This document shows positions 42,186-51,572 of a stretch of DNA of 64,000 bases, piece after piece. Positions within the stretch are counted from its first letter, which is position 1, and each line of letters begins with the position of its first letter. The notes below the pieces were generated by a model. It had not been told where the DNA came from. It saw only the letters and a list, made by a program, of their open reading frames with translations, and did not search any database. The DNA is from Faecalibacterium taiwanense (GTDB taxonomy: Bacteria > Bacillota > Clostridia > Oscillospirales > Ruminococcaceae): assembly GCF_036632915.2 (NCBI RefSeq), contig NZ_CP155552.1:2790001-2854000 (forward strand), read 5' to 3'. Made by a program: the position numbers and the translations under genes.

Positions 42186-42215
42186 CCGCCCCGAAACATC
42201 GTTGCCCCGGGGCGG
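42186..42215 (-). other. Intercistronic hairpin between rpsZ and rpsH
   Basis: CCGCCCCG (42186-42193) pairs perfectly with CGGGGCGG (42208-42215) around a 14-nt loop. No T run follows on the minus strand, so it is more like a processing or regulatory stem than a terminator. It fills part of an unusually long gap within the spc segment. Confidence 0.6.
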
Positions 42216-42248
42216 ATATCCGACAAATTATCCGGCCCTCTGGCTTGA

Positions 42249-42434
42249 TTACCAGGAAGCCTTCTTCACGCCCGGGATCTCGCCCTTGTAGGCCAGCTCA
42301 CGGAAGCACACACGGCACACACCGTACTTGCGCAGCACGGAGTGGGGACGGCCGCAGATGCGGCAGCGGGTGTATGCACGGGTAGAGAACTTAGCAGGAC
42401 GAGACTGCTTCAGCTTCATAGACAGTTTAGCCAT
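42249..42434 (-). CDS. rpsZ: 30S ribosomal protein S14, zinc-binding short type
   Basis: 61-residue S14 of the type with four zinc cysteines: [20 protein letters not shown]. It lacks the long insert of the zinc-free S14. ATG after GGGAGGAGATTTCTACA. 17 bp after rplE. Confidence 0.97.
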   Translation of the reverse strand: MAKLSMKLKQSRPAKFSTRAYTRCRICGRPHSVLRKYGVCRVCFRELAYKGEIPGVKKASW

Positions 42435-42451
42435 TGTAGAAATCTCCTCCC

Positions 42452-42997
42452 TTAGTTGTTCTCTGCGAACGGAGCGCCCAGAGCCTTCAGCAGCTCCTTG
42501 CCCTCTTCGTCAGTCTTGGCAGTGGTGACAAAGCAGACATCCATGCCGCGGACTGCATCGACCTTCTCGAAGTCGATCTCGGGGAAGATGATCTGCTCCT
42601 TGATGCCGCATGCAAAGTTGCCGCGGCCGTCAAAACCGTTGCCGTTGATGCCGCGGAAGTCGCGGACACGGGGCAGTGCGATGTTGAAGAAGCGATCGAC
42701 GAACTCATACATACGCTCACCGCGCAGGGTGACCTTGCAGCCGATGGGAGTGCCCTGGCGCAGCTTGAAGTTAGCAACGCTCTTCTTGGCACGGCACACA
42801 ACTGCCTTCTGGCCAGTGATCTGGCCCAGATCCTTCATGACAGCTTCCAGGATCTTCTCGTTGTCCTTGGCTTCGCCGCAGGCAACGTTGATGACGACCT
42901 TGTCCAGCTTGGGGATCTGCATAACGCTCTTGTAACCGAACTTGGAGTTCAGAGCAGGAGCAATTTCATTGACATACTGTTCTTTCAAACGAGCCAT
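42452..42997 (-). CDS. rplE: 50S ribosomal protein L5
   Basis: Binds 5S rRNA and contacts P-site tRNA. 181 aa. Seen: [42 protein letters not shown] (in part) and [20 protein letters not shown]. 17 bp after rplX. Confidence 0.98.
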   Translation of the reverse strand: MARLKEQYVNEIAPALNSKFGYKSVMQIPKLDKVVINVACGEAKDNEKILEAVMKDLGQITGQKAVVCRAKKSVANFKLRQGTPIGCKVTLRGERMYEFVDRFFNIALPRVRDFRGINGNGFDGRGNFACGIKEQIIFPEIDFEKVDAVRGMDVCFVTTAKTDEEGKELLKALGAPFAENN

Positions 42998-43014
42998 TGT
43001 TCCTTACTCCTTTC

Positions 43015-43329
43015 TTACAGCTCAGCGCCGCACTTCTTGCAGACGCGAACCATCTTGCCGTCCTTCTCGACGTGGCCCACACGCACGGCCTTGCCGCACT
43101 TGGGGCAGATGGGCATGACCTTGGATGCGTACATAGCACCCTCAGCCTTGACGATGCCGCCCTGCTCGCCCTGACGACGAGGCTTGACGTGCTTGGTAAC
43201 CATGTTCTGGCCCTCAACGATGACCTTGTTCTCAGAGGGGCTGACCTGCAGGACCTTACCAGTGTGGCCCTTGTCCTTGCCGCTGATGATCATAACGTTG
43301 TCGCCGGTTTTAACATGAAGATTATTCAT
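43015..43329 (-). CDS. rplX: 50S ribosomal protein L24 with C-terminal zinc ribbon
   Basis: Assembly-initiating protein of the large subunit. 104 aa. Seen: KOW motif VMIISGKDKGHTGKVLQV, then CPKC and CKKC near the C-terminus, forming a likely zinc site that E. coli L24 lacks. 13 bp after rplN. Confidence 0.97.
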   Translation of the reverse strand: MNNLHVKTGDNVMIISGKDKGHTGKVLQVSPSENKVIVEGQNMVTKHVKPRRQGEQGGIVKAEGAMYASKVMPICPKCGKAVRVGHVEKDGKMVRVCKKCGAEL

Positions 43330-43342
43330 TTTTAAAACCTCC

Positions 43343-43711
43343 TTACAGCGATTCCGGAGCCAGGCTCAGGATCTTGGTGTAGCCGGCATCACGCAGCTCG
43401 CGAGCAACGGGTCCAAAGATACGGGTACCCTTGGGGCTCTTGTCGGCCATAACGATAACGGCGGCGTTCTCATCGAAACGGATGTAGGAGCCGTCGTCGC
43501 GGCGGACGCCATGCTTGCTGCGCACGATGACAGCCTTGACGACGTCGCCCTTCTTAACGGAGCCGCCGGGGGCTGCCTTCTTGACAGAGCAGACCACGAC
43601 GTCACCAATGTTTGCGTATCTCTTGCGGGTGCCGCCCAGCACGCGGAAGCACATCAGCTCCTTGGCACCGGTGTTGTCGGCAACTTTGAGATAAGTTTGC
43701 ATCTGAACCAT
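43343..43711 (-). CDS. rplN: 50S ribosomal protein L14
   Basis: Subunit-bridge protein. 122 aa. Seen: [40 protein letters not shown] and [20 protein letters not shown]. 41 bp after rpsQ. Confidence 0.98.
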   Translation of the reverse strand: MVQMQTYLKVADNTGAKELMCFRVLGGTRKRYANIGDVVVCSVKKAAPGGSVKKGDVVKAVIVRSKHGVRRDDGSYIRFDENAAVIVMADKSPKGTRIFGPVARELRDAGYTKILSLAPESL

Positions 43712-43752
43712 ATCAGATATCTCCTTTCAAACTGTTCAAAGCAGCGGGCAAA

Positions 43753-44010
43753 TTACTTTGCCTTCTCAACGATACGGACCAGGCGCCAGCGCACATCCTT
43801 GGACAGGGGGCGGCACTCCATGATCTCAACACGGTCACCGATGCCGCACTCGTTCTGCTCATCACGAGCCTTGAACTTGGCGGTACGCTTCAGGATCTTC
43901 TTGTACAGGGGGTGCTGCACGCTATCCTTAACGGCAACCACGATGGTCTTATCCATCTTGTCGGACACGACGACGCCGACGCGGGTCTTTCTCAGATTAC
44001 GTTCTTCCAT
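43753..44010 (-). CDS. rpsQ: 30S ribosomal protein S17
   Basis: Early 16S rRNA-binding OB-fold protein. 85 aa. Seen: [39 protein letters not shown] and [16 protein letters not shown]. 12 bp after rpmC. Confidence 0.98.
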   Translation of the reverse strand: MEERNLRKTRVGVVVSDKMDKTIVVAVKDSVQHPLYKKILKRTAKFKARDEQNECGIGDRVEIMECRPLSKDVRWRLVRIVEKAK

Positions 44011-44022
44011 CGTTTAACCTCC

Positions 44023-44208
44023 TTACTGCTTCTCAGCCAGAACGGTCATCACGCGGGCGATGTCCTTCTTGACTGCTTCGATGCGGCCGGGGTTCTCCAG
44101 CTGGTTGATGGCATGCTGGAAGCGCAGGTTAAACAGCTCGGCCTTCAGGTCTGCCAGCTTGCTGGTCAGCTCTGCGGTCTGCATTTCGCGGAGTTCATTA
44201 GCCTTCAT
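44023..44208 (-). CDS. rpmC: 50S ribosomal protein L29
   Basis: Located at the tunnel exit, where trigger factor and SRP dock. 61 aa. Seen: [18 protein letters not shown] and [19 protein letters not shown]. Start chosen as ATG at 44208, with AAGGAGG 9 nt upstream; an ATG at 44217 touches that site directly and cannot use it. Overlaps the rplP end by 11 bp. Confidence 0.96.
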   Translation of the reverse strand: MKANELREMQTAELTSKLADLKAELFNLRFQHAINQLENPGRIEAVKKDIARVMTVLAEKQ

Positions 44209-44638
44209 TGGTGCCATCCTCCTTCACGGAGTCCTCACGGACAACAAATTTGCACTTGATGGGCAGCTTGTGCATAGCCAGGCGCAGTGCCTCACGAGCA
44301 GTTGCCTCATCGACATCTGCCAGCTCGAACAGAACGCGGCCGGGCTTCACAACAGCGACCCAGTATTCGGGAGAGCCTTTACCGGAACCCATGCGGGTCT
44401 CAGCGGGCTTTTCAGTCACGGGCTTATCGGGGAAGATCTTGATCCACACCTTGCCGCCACGCTTGATGTAACGAGTCATGGCAACACGAGCAGCCTCGAT
44501 CTGGGTGGAAGAGATCCATGCCGGCTCCAGAGCAACAAGGCCGTACTGGCCCTGGCACACCACGTTGCCGCGGGTAGCCTTGCCGGTCATGCGGCCGCGC
44601 TGGACGCGGCGGTACTTAACACGCTTAGGCAGTAACAT
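44198..44638 (-). CDS. rplP: 50S ribosomal protein L16
   Basis: Near the A-site tRNA and L7/L12 stalk. 146 aa. Seen: [39 protein letters not shown] and [20 protein letters not shown]. Its first base overlaps the last base of the rpsC stop. Confidence 0.98.
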   Translation of the reverse strand: MLLPKRVKYRRVQRGRMTGKATRGNVVCQGQYGLVALEPAWISSTQIEAARVAMTRYIKRGGKVWIKIFPDKPVTEKPAETRMGSGKGSPEYWVAVVKPGRVLFELADVDEATAREALRLAMHKLPIKCKFVVREDSVKEDGTNEG

Positions 44639-45342
44639 TACTTGTTGCCTCCTTCCTTCTTCTGAGCGGTCTTAGCGCTCTTCAGGACTTCGCCCTTGTA
44701 GACCCACACCTTGACGCCGATACGGCCGTAGGTGGTAGCAGCCTCTGCAAAGCCGTAGTCAATGTCAGCACGCAGGGTCTGCAGGGGGATAGTGCCCTCG
44801 TGATAGCTCTCGGTACGAGCGATATCAGCGCCGCCCAGACGGCCGGAACACATTGCCTTGATGCCCTTTGCGGGAACGGTTGCGCGATCGCGGGGGCTCA
44901 TGGCATTGCGCATGCACTGCTTCATGGCACGACGGAAGGTCACGCGGTTCTCCAGCTGACGAGCGATATCCTCAGCAACCAGCTGAGCGTTGGTAGCAGC
45001 GCTCTTGACCTCGATGACATTGACGATGACAGTCTTGCCATACTCCTTGGTCAGCTTGTTCTGCAGAGCAACGCGCTCTTCGCCGCCCTTGCCGATGACC
45101 ATGCCGGGCTTAGCGCAGTAGATGTTGACAGTTACGCGAGGAGCGGAAGTGGACGGGTCCACAGTACGCTCGATCTCGATCTTGGGCACACCAGCATCCT
45201 TCAGCTGAGCCTTCAGCTCAGTGCGGATCTTGTGGTCCTCGACGAGGTTATCGCTGAAATCCTTCTTGGAGGCAAACCAGCGGCTGTCCCAGTCTTTAAT
45301 AACGCCGACACGAATGCCGTGCGGATTTACTTTCTGGCCCAT
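44638..45342 (-). CDS. rpsC: 30S ribosomal protein S3
   Basis: mRNA-entry protein with helicase role. 234 aa. Seen: [22 protein letters not shown] domain with [12 protein letters not shown], and [20 protein letters not shown]. Lysine-rich end ([10 protein letters not shown]). 12 bp after rplV. Confidence 0.98.
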   Translation of the reverse strand: MGQKVNPHGIRVGVIKDWDSRWFASKKDFSDNLVEDHKIRTELKAQLKDAGVPKIEIERTVDPSTSAPRVTVNIYCAKPGMVIGKGGEERVALQNKLTKEYGKTVIVNVIEVKSAATNAQLVAEDIARQLENRVTFRRAMKQCMRNAMSPRDRATVPAKGIKAMCSGRLGGADIARTESYHEGTIPLQTLRADIDYGFAEAATTYGRIGVKVWVYKGEVLKSAKTAQKKEGGNK

Positions 45343-45354
45343 TGTTTTCCCTCC

Positions 45355-45690
45355 TTACTCTTTCTCTTTCAGAACAACGGTCATGTGGCTGGTGCGCTTC
45401 AGGATGCGGTAGCCGCGGCCCTGTGCACGAGGCATCATGCGCTTCAGCGTCGGGCCGGGGCAGACGTAGCACTCGGCGACGTAGAGGTTGTTCTTGTCCA
45501 TATTGAAGTTGTTTTCCGCATTAGCGGCTGCAGACTTCACCAGCTTCAGAAGGGGCTCACAAGCTGCCTTCGGGGTGTACTGCAGGATTGCCAGCGCTTC
45601 GTCCAGGGGCTTGTTACGGATCAGGTCCATAACGATAGACACCTTACGAGGACTAATGCGGGCATAACGAAGAATTGCCCGAGCTTCCAT
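45355..45690 (-). CDS. rplV: 50S ribosomal protein L22
   Basis: Lines the peptide exit tunnel; its hairpin loop is a macrolide-resistance site in other species. 111 aa. Seen: [20 protein letters not shown], and the tunnel hairpin [20 protein letters not shown]. 18 bp after rpsS. Confidence 0.98.
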   Translation of the reverse strand: MEARAILRYARISPRKVSIVMDLIRNKPLDEALAILQYTPKAACEPLLKLVKSAAANAENNFNMDKNNLYVAECYVCPGPTLKRMMPRAQGRGYRILKRTSHMTVVLKEKE

Positions 45691-45708
45691 GTTGTGTTCC
45701 TCCCTCTA

Positions 45709-45975
45709 TTACTTAGAATTACCAGTGTGGCCCTTGAAGGTACGGGTGGGAACGAACTCACCCAGCTTGTGGCCAACCATGTCCTCAGTCACATACACAG
45801 GCACATGCTTGCGGCCGTCGTGGACGGCAAAGGTGTGACCAACGAATTCGGGGAAGATCGTGGAGGCGCGGCTCCAGGTCTTGATGACCTGCTTCTTGCC
45901 GGAAGCGTTCATCGCTTCAACGTGCTTCATAAGAGCAGCCTGGACGAAAGGTCCTTTTTTAATGCTTCTACCCAT
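45709..45975 (-). CDS. rpsS: 30S ribosomal protein S19
   Basis: Head protein paired with S13. 88 aa. Seen: [40 protein letters not shown] and [17 protein letters not shown]. 17 bp after rplB. Confidence 0.98.
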   Translation of the reverse strand: MGRSIKKGPFVQAALMKHVEAMNASGKKQVIKTWSRASTIFPEFVGHTFAVHDGRKHVPVYVTEDMVGHKLGEFVPTRTFKGHTGNSK

Positions 45976-45992
45976 TGTCTTAAACTCCTCTC

Positions 45993-46823
45993 TTACTTAC
46001 CTGCACGCTTCACGATCAGCTTATCGGAGCGCTTATGATGCTTGCGAGTCTTGAGACCCAGAGCGGGCTTGCCCCAGGGAGTCATAGGACCGGAGTGACC
46101 AACAGGTGCGCGGCCCTCGCCACCACCGTGGGGATGGTCGCAGGGGTTCATGACGGTACCACGGCTGCCGGGACGCACGCCCATGTGGCGCTTGCGGCCA
46201 GCCTTGCCCAGATTGACGTTCTCGTGGTCGATGTTGGAAACCTGACCGATGACTGCGGTGCAGTTCACGGGCACGTTGCGCATCTCACCGGAGGGCAGAC
46301 GAACCAGAGCGTAGCCATTCTCCTTAGCCATCAGCTGAGCCATGTTGCCAGCGGAACGAACCAGCTGAGCGCCGCGGCCGGGATACAGCTCGATGTTGTG
46401 GATGATGGTACCGACGGGGATGTTCTCGAAGGGCAGGCAGTTGCCGGGCTTGATGTCGGCAGACTTGCTGCTGATGACCACATCGCCCACCTTCAGGCCA
46501 TCGGGAGCAATGATGTAGCTCTTGACGCCATCGGTGTACTCGACCAGAGCGATGAATGCGCTGCGGTTCGGATCGTACTCGAGAGTCTTGACGGTAGCGG
46601 GCATATCGGTCTTCTGACGCTTGAAGTCGATGACACGATACTTGGTGCGGTTGCCGCCGCCCTGATGACGGACGGTGATGCGACCGGTGTTGTTGCGGCC
46701 GCTGTGCTTCTTCATGGGCTCCAGCAGGCTGCGCTCGGGAGCGACCTTAGACAGGACGCTGTAATCCGTGACGGTCATGCCGCGGCGGCCCGGAGTAGTG
46801 GGGCCATACTTCTTGATAGCCAT
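45993..46823 (-). CDS. rplB: 50S ribosomal protein L2
   Basis: Close to the peptidyl-transferase centre, needed for subunit joining. 276 aa. Seen: [39 protein letters not shown] and the catalytic-region [17 protein letters not shown]. The 78-bp gap before it holds two small hairpins. Confidence 0.98.
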   Translation of the reverse strand: MAIKKYGPTTPGRRGMTVTDYSVLSKVAPERSLLEPMKKHSGRNNTGRITVRHQGGGNRTKYRVIDFKRQKTDMPATVKTLEYDPNRSAFIALVEYTDGVKSYIIAPDGLKVGDVVISSKSADIKPGNCLPFENIPVGTIIHNIELYPGRGAQLVRSAGNMAQLMAKENGYALVRLPSGEMRNVPVNCTAVIGQVSNIDHENVNLGKAGRKRHMGVRPGSRGTVMNPCDHPHGGGEGRAPVGHSGPMTPWGKPALGLKTRKHHKRSDKLIVKRAGK

Positions 46824-46861
46824 AGTGCTATTCTCCTTTGTTTATCTTATGAATTATTATC

Positions 46862-46898
46862 GGGGTCATATCCCCATAGAGGAACCCTCGGCGGGTTC
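46862..46898 (-). other. Two intercistronic hairpins before rplB
   Basis: GAACCC (46882-46887) pairs with GGGTTC (46893-46898), and GGGG (46862-46865) with CCCC (46872-46875). They fill the rplW-rplB gap and end about 20 bp before the ribosome site of rplB. Possible RNA processing or translational control; function not known. Confidence 0.4.
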
Positions 46899-46901
46899 GG
46901 C

Positions 46902-47198
46902 TTAGACCATGCTGTTGAAGAACTCGATCTCCTTGGAGTCCTTGGTCAGGGTCACGATAGCCTTCTTGGATGCAGCGGTGTAACCGGCGTGCATACCCTG
47001 GCGGCGGAAACGGCCGCGCACAGAGATGGTGTTGACCTTTGCGACCTTAGCGCCCGGGAACAGGACCTCAACGGCCTGAGCGATCTCGACCTTGGTAGCA
47101 TCGGTAGCGACCTTGAAGGTGTACTTCTTGTCAGCGATGCCAGCCATGGAGTTCTCGGTAATGACCGGCTTCAGGATGATATCATGTGCGGTTTTCAT
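46902..47198 (-). CDS. rplW: 50S ribosomal protein L23
   Basis: Tunnel-exit protein and docking site for trigger factor. 98 aa. Seen: MKTAHDIILKPVITENSMAG, KYTFKVATDATKVEIAQAVE and VNTISVRGRFRRQGMHAGYT. Its ATG overlaps the rplD stop by one base. Confidence 0.98.
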   Translation of the reverse strand: MKTAHDIILKPVITENSMAGIADKKYTFKVATDATKVEIAQAVEVLFPGAKVAKVNTISVRGRFRRQGMHAGYTAASKKAIVTLTKDSKEIEFFNSMV

Positions 47199-47821
47199 TA
47201 GCCAAGCACCTCCTCGAGCTTCTTAGCTGCGTCGACGCTGATGATCAGCTTGTCGGCATTCAGCACATCGTAGGTGTTCACGCTGCCTGCGAAGGTGGTC
47301 TTCACACCGGCAATGTTGCCAGCGCTCTTGACGAACTTTGCGTCGACAGTCTCGTTGACCAGCAGGTTCTTCTTGCCGGCACCAACAGCGTTCAGCATTG
47401 CAACCACGGTCTTGGTCTTGTACTCATCGCAAGCGAACTTGTCAACAACGACCATGTTGCCATTGGCAGCCTTGTCGGACAACACGCTCAGCAGAGCCAG
47501 GCGCTTGACCTTGTTGTTGATGTGGTAGTTGTAGCTGCGGGGCTTGGGGCCCAGAGCGACGCCGCCGTGAGTCCACTGCGGTGCACGGATGGAACCCTGA
47601 CGAGCGTGGCCGGTGCCCTTCTGACGCCAGGGCTTCTTGCCGCCGCCGGAAACTTCCATGCGGATCTTGGTGTTCTGGGTGCCCTGACGCTGGTTGGCCA
47701 GGAAGTTCACCACAGCAATGTGGACAGCCTTCTCGTTCGGGGTGATACCGAACACGGCGTCGGAAAGCTCGATCTCGCTAACATGCTGACCGTTCATATC
47801 GACTACGTTAAACTTTGCCAT
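47198..47821 (-). CDS. rplD: 50S ribosomal protein L4
   Basis: Tunnel protein and, in E. coli, repressor of the S10 operon. 207 aa. Seen: RQGTQNTKIRMEVSGGGKKPWRQKGTGHARQG region (quoted only in part here) with the extended loop, and GGVALGPKPRSYNYHINNKV. 14 bp after rplC. Confidence 0.98.
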   Translation of the reverse strand: MAKFNVVDMNGQHVSEIELSDAVFGITPNEKAVHIAVVNFLANQRQGTQNTKIRMEVSGGGKKPWRQKGTGHARQGSIRAPQWTHGGVALGPKPRSYNYHINNKVKRLALLSVLSDKAANGNMVVVDKFACDEYKTKTVVAMLNAVGAGKKNLLVNETVDAKFVKSAGNIAGVKTTFAGSVNTYDVLNADKLIISVDAAKKLEEVLG

Positions 47822-47835
47822 TGTAGCTTTCCTCC

Positions 47836-48468
47836 TTACGCCTTCACGCTGTTGGCCAGAGTGATGATGGTGCCCTTGGAACCGGGGACCGCACCCTTGA
47901 CAGCGATCAGATTGTTCTCGGTGTCAACCTTGACAACAGTCAGGTTCTGCACGGTGACGCGCACAAAGCCCATGTGGCCGGGCAGGCGCTTGCCGGGGAA
48001 CACGCGAGCAGGGGTAGAAGTGGAACCGTTAGAACCTGCATGACGAGCAACAGGACCGGTGCCGTGGCTCTCACGCAGACGGTGCTGACCGTAGCGCTTG
48101 ATAACGCCCTGGTAGCCCTTGCCCTTGGAAACGCCCACAACGTCCACCTTGTCGCCCTCTGCGAAGACATCAGCCTTCAGCACGTCGCCAACGTTCATTG
48201 CGGAAACATCTTCCAGACGGAACTCGCGCAGGGTCTTCTTGGGGGCAACGTTTGCCTTCTTGAAGTGGCCTGCAGCTGCCTTGTTGACCTTCTTGGCGGA
48301 AACCTCGCCGAAGCCCAGCTGAACAGCCTGGTAGCCATCGCTCTCGACGGTCTTCTTCTGCACGACGGTGCAGGGACCAGCCTCGATGACGGTGACGGGA
48401 ACGACCTTGCCGTTCGCGTCGAACAGCTGGGTCATACCGACTTTCTTGCCGATAATGCCTTTAACCAT
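47836..48468 (-). CDS. rplC: 50S ribosomal protein L3
   Basis: Early-assembly protein near the peptidyl-transferase centre. 210 aa. Seen: [40 protein letters not shown] and [18 protein letters not shown]. Start ATG with CAGGAGGAAAAGAAA upstream. A 97-bp gap to rpsJ holds two hairpins. Confidence 0.98.
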   Translation of the reverse strand: MVKGIIGKKVGMTQLFDANGKVVPVTVIEAGPCTVVQKKTVESDGYQAVQLGFGEVSAKKVNKAAAGHFKKANVAPKKTLREFRLEDVSAMNVGDVLKADVFAEGDKVDVVGVSKGKGYQGVIKRYGQHRLRESHGTGPVARHAGSNGSTSTPARVFPGKRLPGHMGFVRVTVQNLTVVKVDTENNLIAVKGAVPGSKGTIITLANSVKA

Positions 48469-48495
48469 TTTCTTTTCCTCCTGTAAAGGTTATTG

Positions 48496-48542
48496 GTTGG
48501 CAGCGCACGTCACTGCCAACATGACCCCTCGGGAAACGAGGG
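48496..48542 (-). other. Two intercistronic hairpins between rpsJ and rplC
   Basis: GTTGGCAG (48496-48503) pairs with CTGCCAAC (48513-48520), and CCCTCG (48526-48531) with CGAGGG (48537-48542). They sit just upstream of the rplC ribosome site. May stabilise or regulate the mRNA. Confidence 0.45.
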
Positions 48543-48565
48543 CATCGAATTTGATCGAGTGTCTT

Positions 48566-48877
48566 TTACAGCTTGATCTCGATGTCCACGCCAGCGGGGA
48601 GCTGGAGGCTCATCAGAGCCTCGACCGTCTTGTTGGACGGCTTCAGAATGTCGATCAGACGCTTATGAGTGCGGCTCTCGAACTGCTCGCGGCTATCCTT
48701 GTACTTGTGGGTAGCGCGCAGAACGGTAACGATCTCACGATCGGTGGGCAGGGGGATGGGGCCGGACACGCGTGCACCGGTGTGCTTTGCGGTCTCCACG
48801 ATCTTCTCTGCTGCGGCATCGATCAGCTGAGCATCATAGCTCTGCAGACGGATTCTGATTTTCTCTTTGACTGCCAT
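48566..48877 (-). CDS. rpsJ: 30S ribosomal protein S10
   Basis: Small-subunit protein and NusB partner in antitermination. 103 aa. Seen: [40 protein letters not shown] and [20 protein letters not shown]. First gene of the S10-spc-alpha run; preceded by a leader of about 350 nt. Confidence 0.98.
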   Translation of the reverse strand: MAVKEKIRIRLQSYDAQLIDAAAEKIVETAKHTGARVSGPIPLPTDREIVTVLRATHKYKDSREQFESRTHKRLIDILKPSNKTVEALMSLQLPAGVDIEIKL

Positions 48878-49236
48878 TGCTTACGCCTCCTGAAAAAATT
48901 GATTTTGCCCTAGGCGAGCCGATAAATTGCTCTACACAGTTCCGGGTGTTCCTCGATTTGGCACTATAAAAACCGGTGAACCGCATGGCAGTTCTCCCGG
49001 AAACATATTAGCAAATCAAATCCGAACATTGGTTCCGCCCGTTTCGCAGAGGAGTAACTTCTCTGCCGAGGGAACGTATTCCATCGCTGTCAGTAATTCT
49101 TTCGCCCGGTTCTAAGATCGGACATACTCCGCGGAAATAACCCATCGCAGCTATCGCCGGATGACAACCTCCCGCATCTACGCATATCGCTGGCCTGCAC
49201 GACTTGTATCGCACAAGCCCTTTGCAGCCGAGAGTT
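48878..49236 (-). other. Long 5' leader of the S10 operon
   Basis: About 350 nt between the promoter at 49237-49265 and rpsJ with no coding frame. On the minus strand a stem GCAGAGAAG/CTCCTCTGC (one mismatch, around 49047-49067) and other short stems are visible. Length and position match S10 leaders used for autogenous control in other bacteria, but I see no clear L4-type site or terminator. Treat as a candidate regulatory RNA. Confidence 0.5.
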
Positions 49237-49265
49237 ATTCTATCACACCTTCGTGCATTTGGCAA
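49237..49265 (-). promoter_or_regulatory. Promoter of the S10 ribosomal protein operon
   Basis: Minus strand TTGCCA (49260-49265), 17-bp spacer, TAGAAT (49237-49242). Upstream (49266-49320) lie runs of A and T that could be an UP element. The further 130 bp to the repeat at 49451 hold nothing I recognise. Confidence 0.75.
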
Positions 49266-49450
49266 GTGTTTTTTAGAAAAAAGAACGAATTTTCTTTTTT
49301 ATTTTCTCCGTTTTGTCAAAGCGCGCATTTTCTGTGCAAGATGCACAATCCGCAGGCTTTTCTGCCGGTGGAAAACTCCCCTGCCCCGCTTTTGCAGAGG
49401 TAGTATGGACGGTTTTGCTGCGGATTATACCTATTATATAAAGGGAAGCG

Positions 49451-49592
49451 GCCTCACCCTCTCAGTCACTTCGTGCCAGCTCTCCCAAAGGGAGAGCCCT
49501 TGGCAGTCCACGCAAACTTCATCTCTTTACCAAGGCCTCTCCCCTTGGGAGAGGTGGATGCGAACGTAGTGAGCAGACGGAGAGGGCGAGGC
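49451..49592. repeat. Dispersed palindromic repeat family 1, copy E (full)
   Basis: 142 bp bounded by GCCTCACCCTCTCAGTC and GACGGAGAGGGCGAGGC, inverted to each other. Inside: GCCAGCTCTCCCAAAGGGAGAG, CTTGGCAGTCCACGCAAA, TTTACCAAGGC, CTCTCCCCTTGGGAGAGGTGGA. It abuts the second MITE-like element. Confidence 0.83.
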
Positions 49593-49763
49593 TGCTTTCC
49601 TGCCGCGCTGCTGCTTCCGCAGGAAGCAGGCGCTACAGATGCCGGTCGCCTTTACGACCCCACCCGTGAAAATGGCATACCGGAGCGTCCGCAGACGCTC
49701 CGGTATGCCGAAAATATAAATAATTCTTCCGCTGAAGACGGCCAGAGCAAAGCGGAGGCCATT
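49593..49763. mobile_element. MITE-like element, family 2, partial copy
   Basis: Shares the layout of the full copy at 19241-19485 from its middle rightwards: AGGAAG, CAGATGC, GTGAAAATG, a perfect 16-bp hairpin (49674-49689 with 49694-49709, loop CGCA), an AT-rich stretch, TTCCGCT, then an end GCCAGAGCAAAGCGGAGGCC. The left inverted end is missing; repeat family 1 copy E takes its place. It lies right after the NFACT gene stop. Confidence 0.72.
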
Positions 49764-49767
49764 TAGA

Positions 49768-51522
49768 TCATTTCTTTTTCAGCTGTTCCGCCAGCCCATC
49801 CCGGGGCGTGATATAGACCGTGGTGTACACCTCGTACAGCACCATGCCGGGCTTGGCACCGCTGGCTTTCCAGATGTTTTTCACCTCGGTGGTGTCCACC
49901 GCCACCTTGGCGCCGGTGCCTGCCTTGTAGGTGCTGGAGTAGATAACTGCCAGCTCCGCGGCTTCCTGCTTGGTGGTGTCCGGGATGTCCTCGCCCCGGC
50001 TCATGACCACAACGTGGCTGCCGGGGGCCTTCTGCACATGGAACCACAGGTCTTTGCCCCGGGCGGTGTGCAGGGTGAGCTTGTCGTTCTGGACGTTGTT
50101 GCGGCCTACCAGGATCTCAAAGCCATCGGTGGAAGTGAACCGCAGGAAATCCGCCGGTTTCTGGCGCTTATCCCGCTGCTTGTAGTATTTCAGGTAGCCC
50201 TGACTCTTCAGCTCTGCCCGGATCTCGTTGAGGGCCGCTTCACCGGAAGCGGACTCCACCTCGTAGAGCACCGTTTCCAGATAGGCGATCTCCTTTTCAC
50301 CCTCTGCCAGCAGATCCACCAGCATCCGGGCGGCGGTCTGCTTCTTTTTATAGTTCTTGAAGAAGTTCTGGGCATTCTGGCTGGGGGTAAAGCGCAGGTC
50401 CAGCGGGATGGTCACTTCCTTGCCCTCGTCGTACCAGTTGGGCACGGTGATGCTCTTCATGCCCTTCTGGGCCAGATAGAGGTTGGCCGAGAGCAGCTCA
50501 CCGTACAGACGCAGCTTTTCGCTCTTGCCGCTGGCAGCAAGCTCTTCCTGACGGGCCGCCTGCTTGCGCACGGCGCGCTCGTACATATTGTGCACCGCCT
50601 TGTGCAGCTCCTTGCTTTTGGTGCGCAGGCGTTCCGCGCGGTCCTTCTCAGCGTAGTAGCCCTCCAGCATGGCGTTGAAGGAGGGCCATTCCTTTATTAT
50701 ATACTTTTCGCCGTACTGCTGCGGGCGGAAGAAGGTATACTCGATGGGCTTTCCGCTGGGGTCGGTGACGCTGCAGGGCGTACCGCCGGTTGCGTGCTCT
50801 TCCTTCAGCTCGTCGATGGCAGCCATAAGCTTGCGCTTCTGTTCCTCGGTCAGCTCATTGGCGGGCAGATGTTCGCCGTCAAAGGCACGCCATGCAGCTT
50901 CGCGGCAGACCACCGGGCCAACACCGGCCACGGTCTTGTTGAGGGCATCTGCCACCGGCAGATCTCTCTGGCAGGCTGCTGCCACGATGGACGCACTGCT
51001 CACCAGCAGGAAGTCCGGTCTTGCAGGCTTGGGCGGCGTGGTGTAGGGCAGGCCCGGCAGCAGCTGGCGCACATCGCTGTCCTCAAAATCCACGCGCTTG
51101 AGTGCGTCAATGATCTTGCCGTTCTGCACCAGAACCAGATTGGAGTAGCGGCCCATCAATTCGGCACACAGGGTGTTGCGCACAAGGTCGCCCATCTCGT
51201 TGGTGCACTGAAAATCAAAATAGACGATGCGGTCTCCCGGCTCCATGTGCACGTCCAGCAGCCTGCCGCCGGTAAGATGCTTGCGCATCAGCATACAGAA
51301 GGAGGGCGGCGTTTCCGGGTTTTCAAAGCTTTCTTCGGTCAGGCACACGCGGGCGGAACCGCTGCGGGCCGAAAGCAGCAGCGCATAGGTATCCGTGCGG
51401 GTGCGCAGGGTGAGCACCAGCTCATCACGGGTGGGTTCAAATAGTTTTGCGATCTTGGCGTCGGTCAGCGTTGCTTTGAGCTCTGCTGCCGTAAGGGCCA
51501 GTGTCGCGGCATCCAATGCCAT
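49768..51522 (-). CDS. rqcH: NFACT-family protein (RqcH-type ribosome quality control factor)
   Basis: Binds stalled 50S subunits carrying peptidyl-tRNA and adds alanine tails that mark the peptide for decay; also annotated as fibronectin-binding protein A. 584 aa. Seen: NFACT-N part with MALDAATLALTAAELKATL, the D97-R98 pair in EPGDRIVYF, a charged coiled-coil middle (TKSKELHKAVHNMYERAVRK), and the C-terminal NFACT-R part with VGRNNVQNDKLT and WFHVQKAPGSHVV. Start chosen as ATG at 51522 after ACGAGGTAAAC. The D/R pair matches the tRNA-binding residues known from B. subtilis RqcH. Confidence 0.93.
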   Translation of the reverse strand: MALDAATLALTAAELKATLTDAKIAKLFEPTRDELVLTLRTRTDTYALLLSARSGSARVCLTEESFENPETPPSFCMLMRKHLTGGRLLDVHMEPGDRIVYFDFQCTNEMGDLVRNTLCAELMGRYSNLVLVQNGKIIDALKRVDFEDSDVRQLLPGLPYTTPPKPARPDFLLVSSASIVAAACQRDLPVADALNKTVAGVGPVVCREAAWRAFDGEHLPANELTEEQKRKLMAAIDELKEEHATGGTPCSVTDPSGKPIEYTFFRPQQYGEKYIIKEWPSFNAMLEGYYAEKDRAERLRTKSKELHKAVHNMYERAVRKQAARQEELAASGKSEKLRLYGELLSANLYLAQKGMKSITVPNWYDEGKEVTIPLDLRFTPSQNAQNFFKNYKKKQTAARMLVDLLAEGEKEIAYLETVLYEVESASGEAALNEIRAELKSQGYLKYYKQRDKRQKPADFLRFTSTDGFEILVGRNNVQNDKLTLHTARGKDLWFHVQKAPGSHVVVMSRGEDIPDTTKQEAAELAVIYSSTYKAGTGAKVAVDTTEVKNIWKASGAKPGMVLYEVYTTVYITPRDGLAEQLKKK

Positions 51523-51572
51523 AGTGTTTACCTCGTTTATGATTTGGAATGGAAATTCTTTTATTTTAAGCG

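Noticed and set aside
39909..48486. Many long plus-strand frames opposite ribosomal protein genes
   Set aside because: All lie antisense to well-identified genes in codon-biased DNA and show no ribosome sites or motifs.
48878..49236. S10 leader as a known riboswitch or 6S/tmRNA-type RNA
   Set aside because: No conserved core of any of these RNAs could be recognised by eye.
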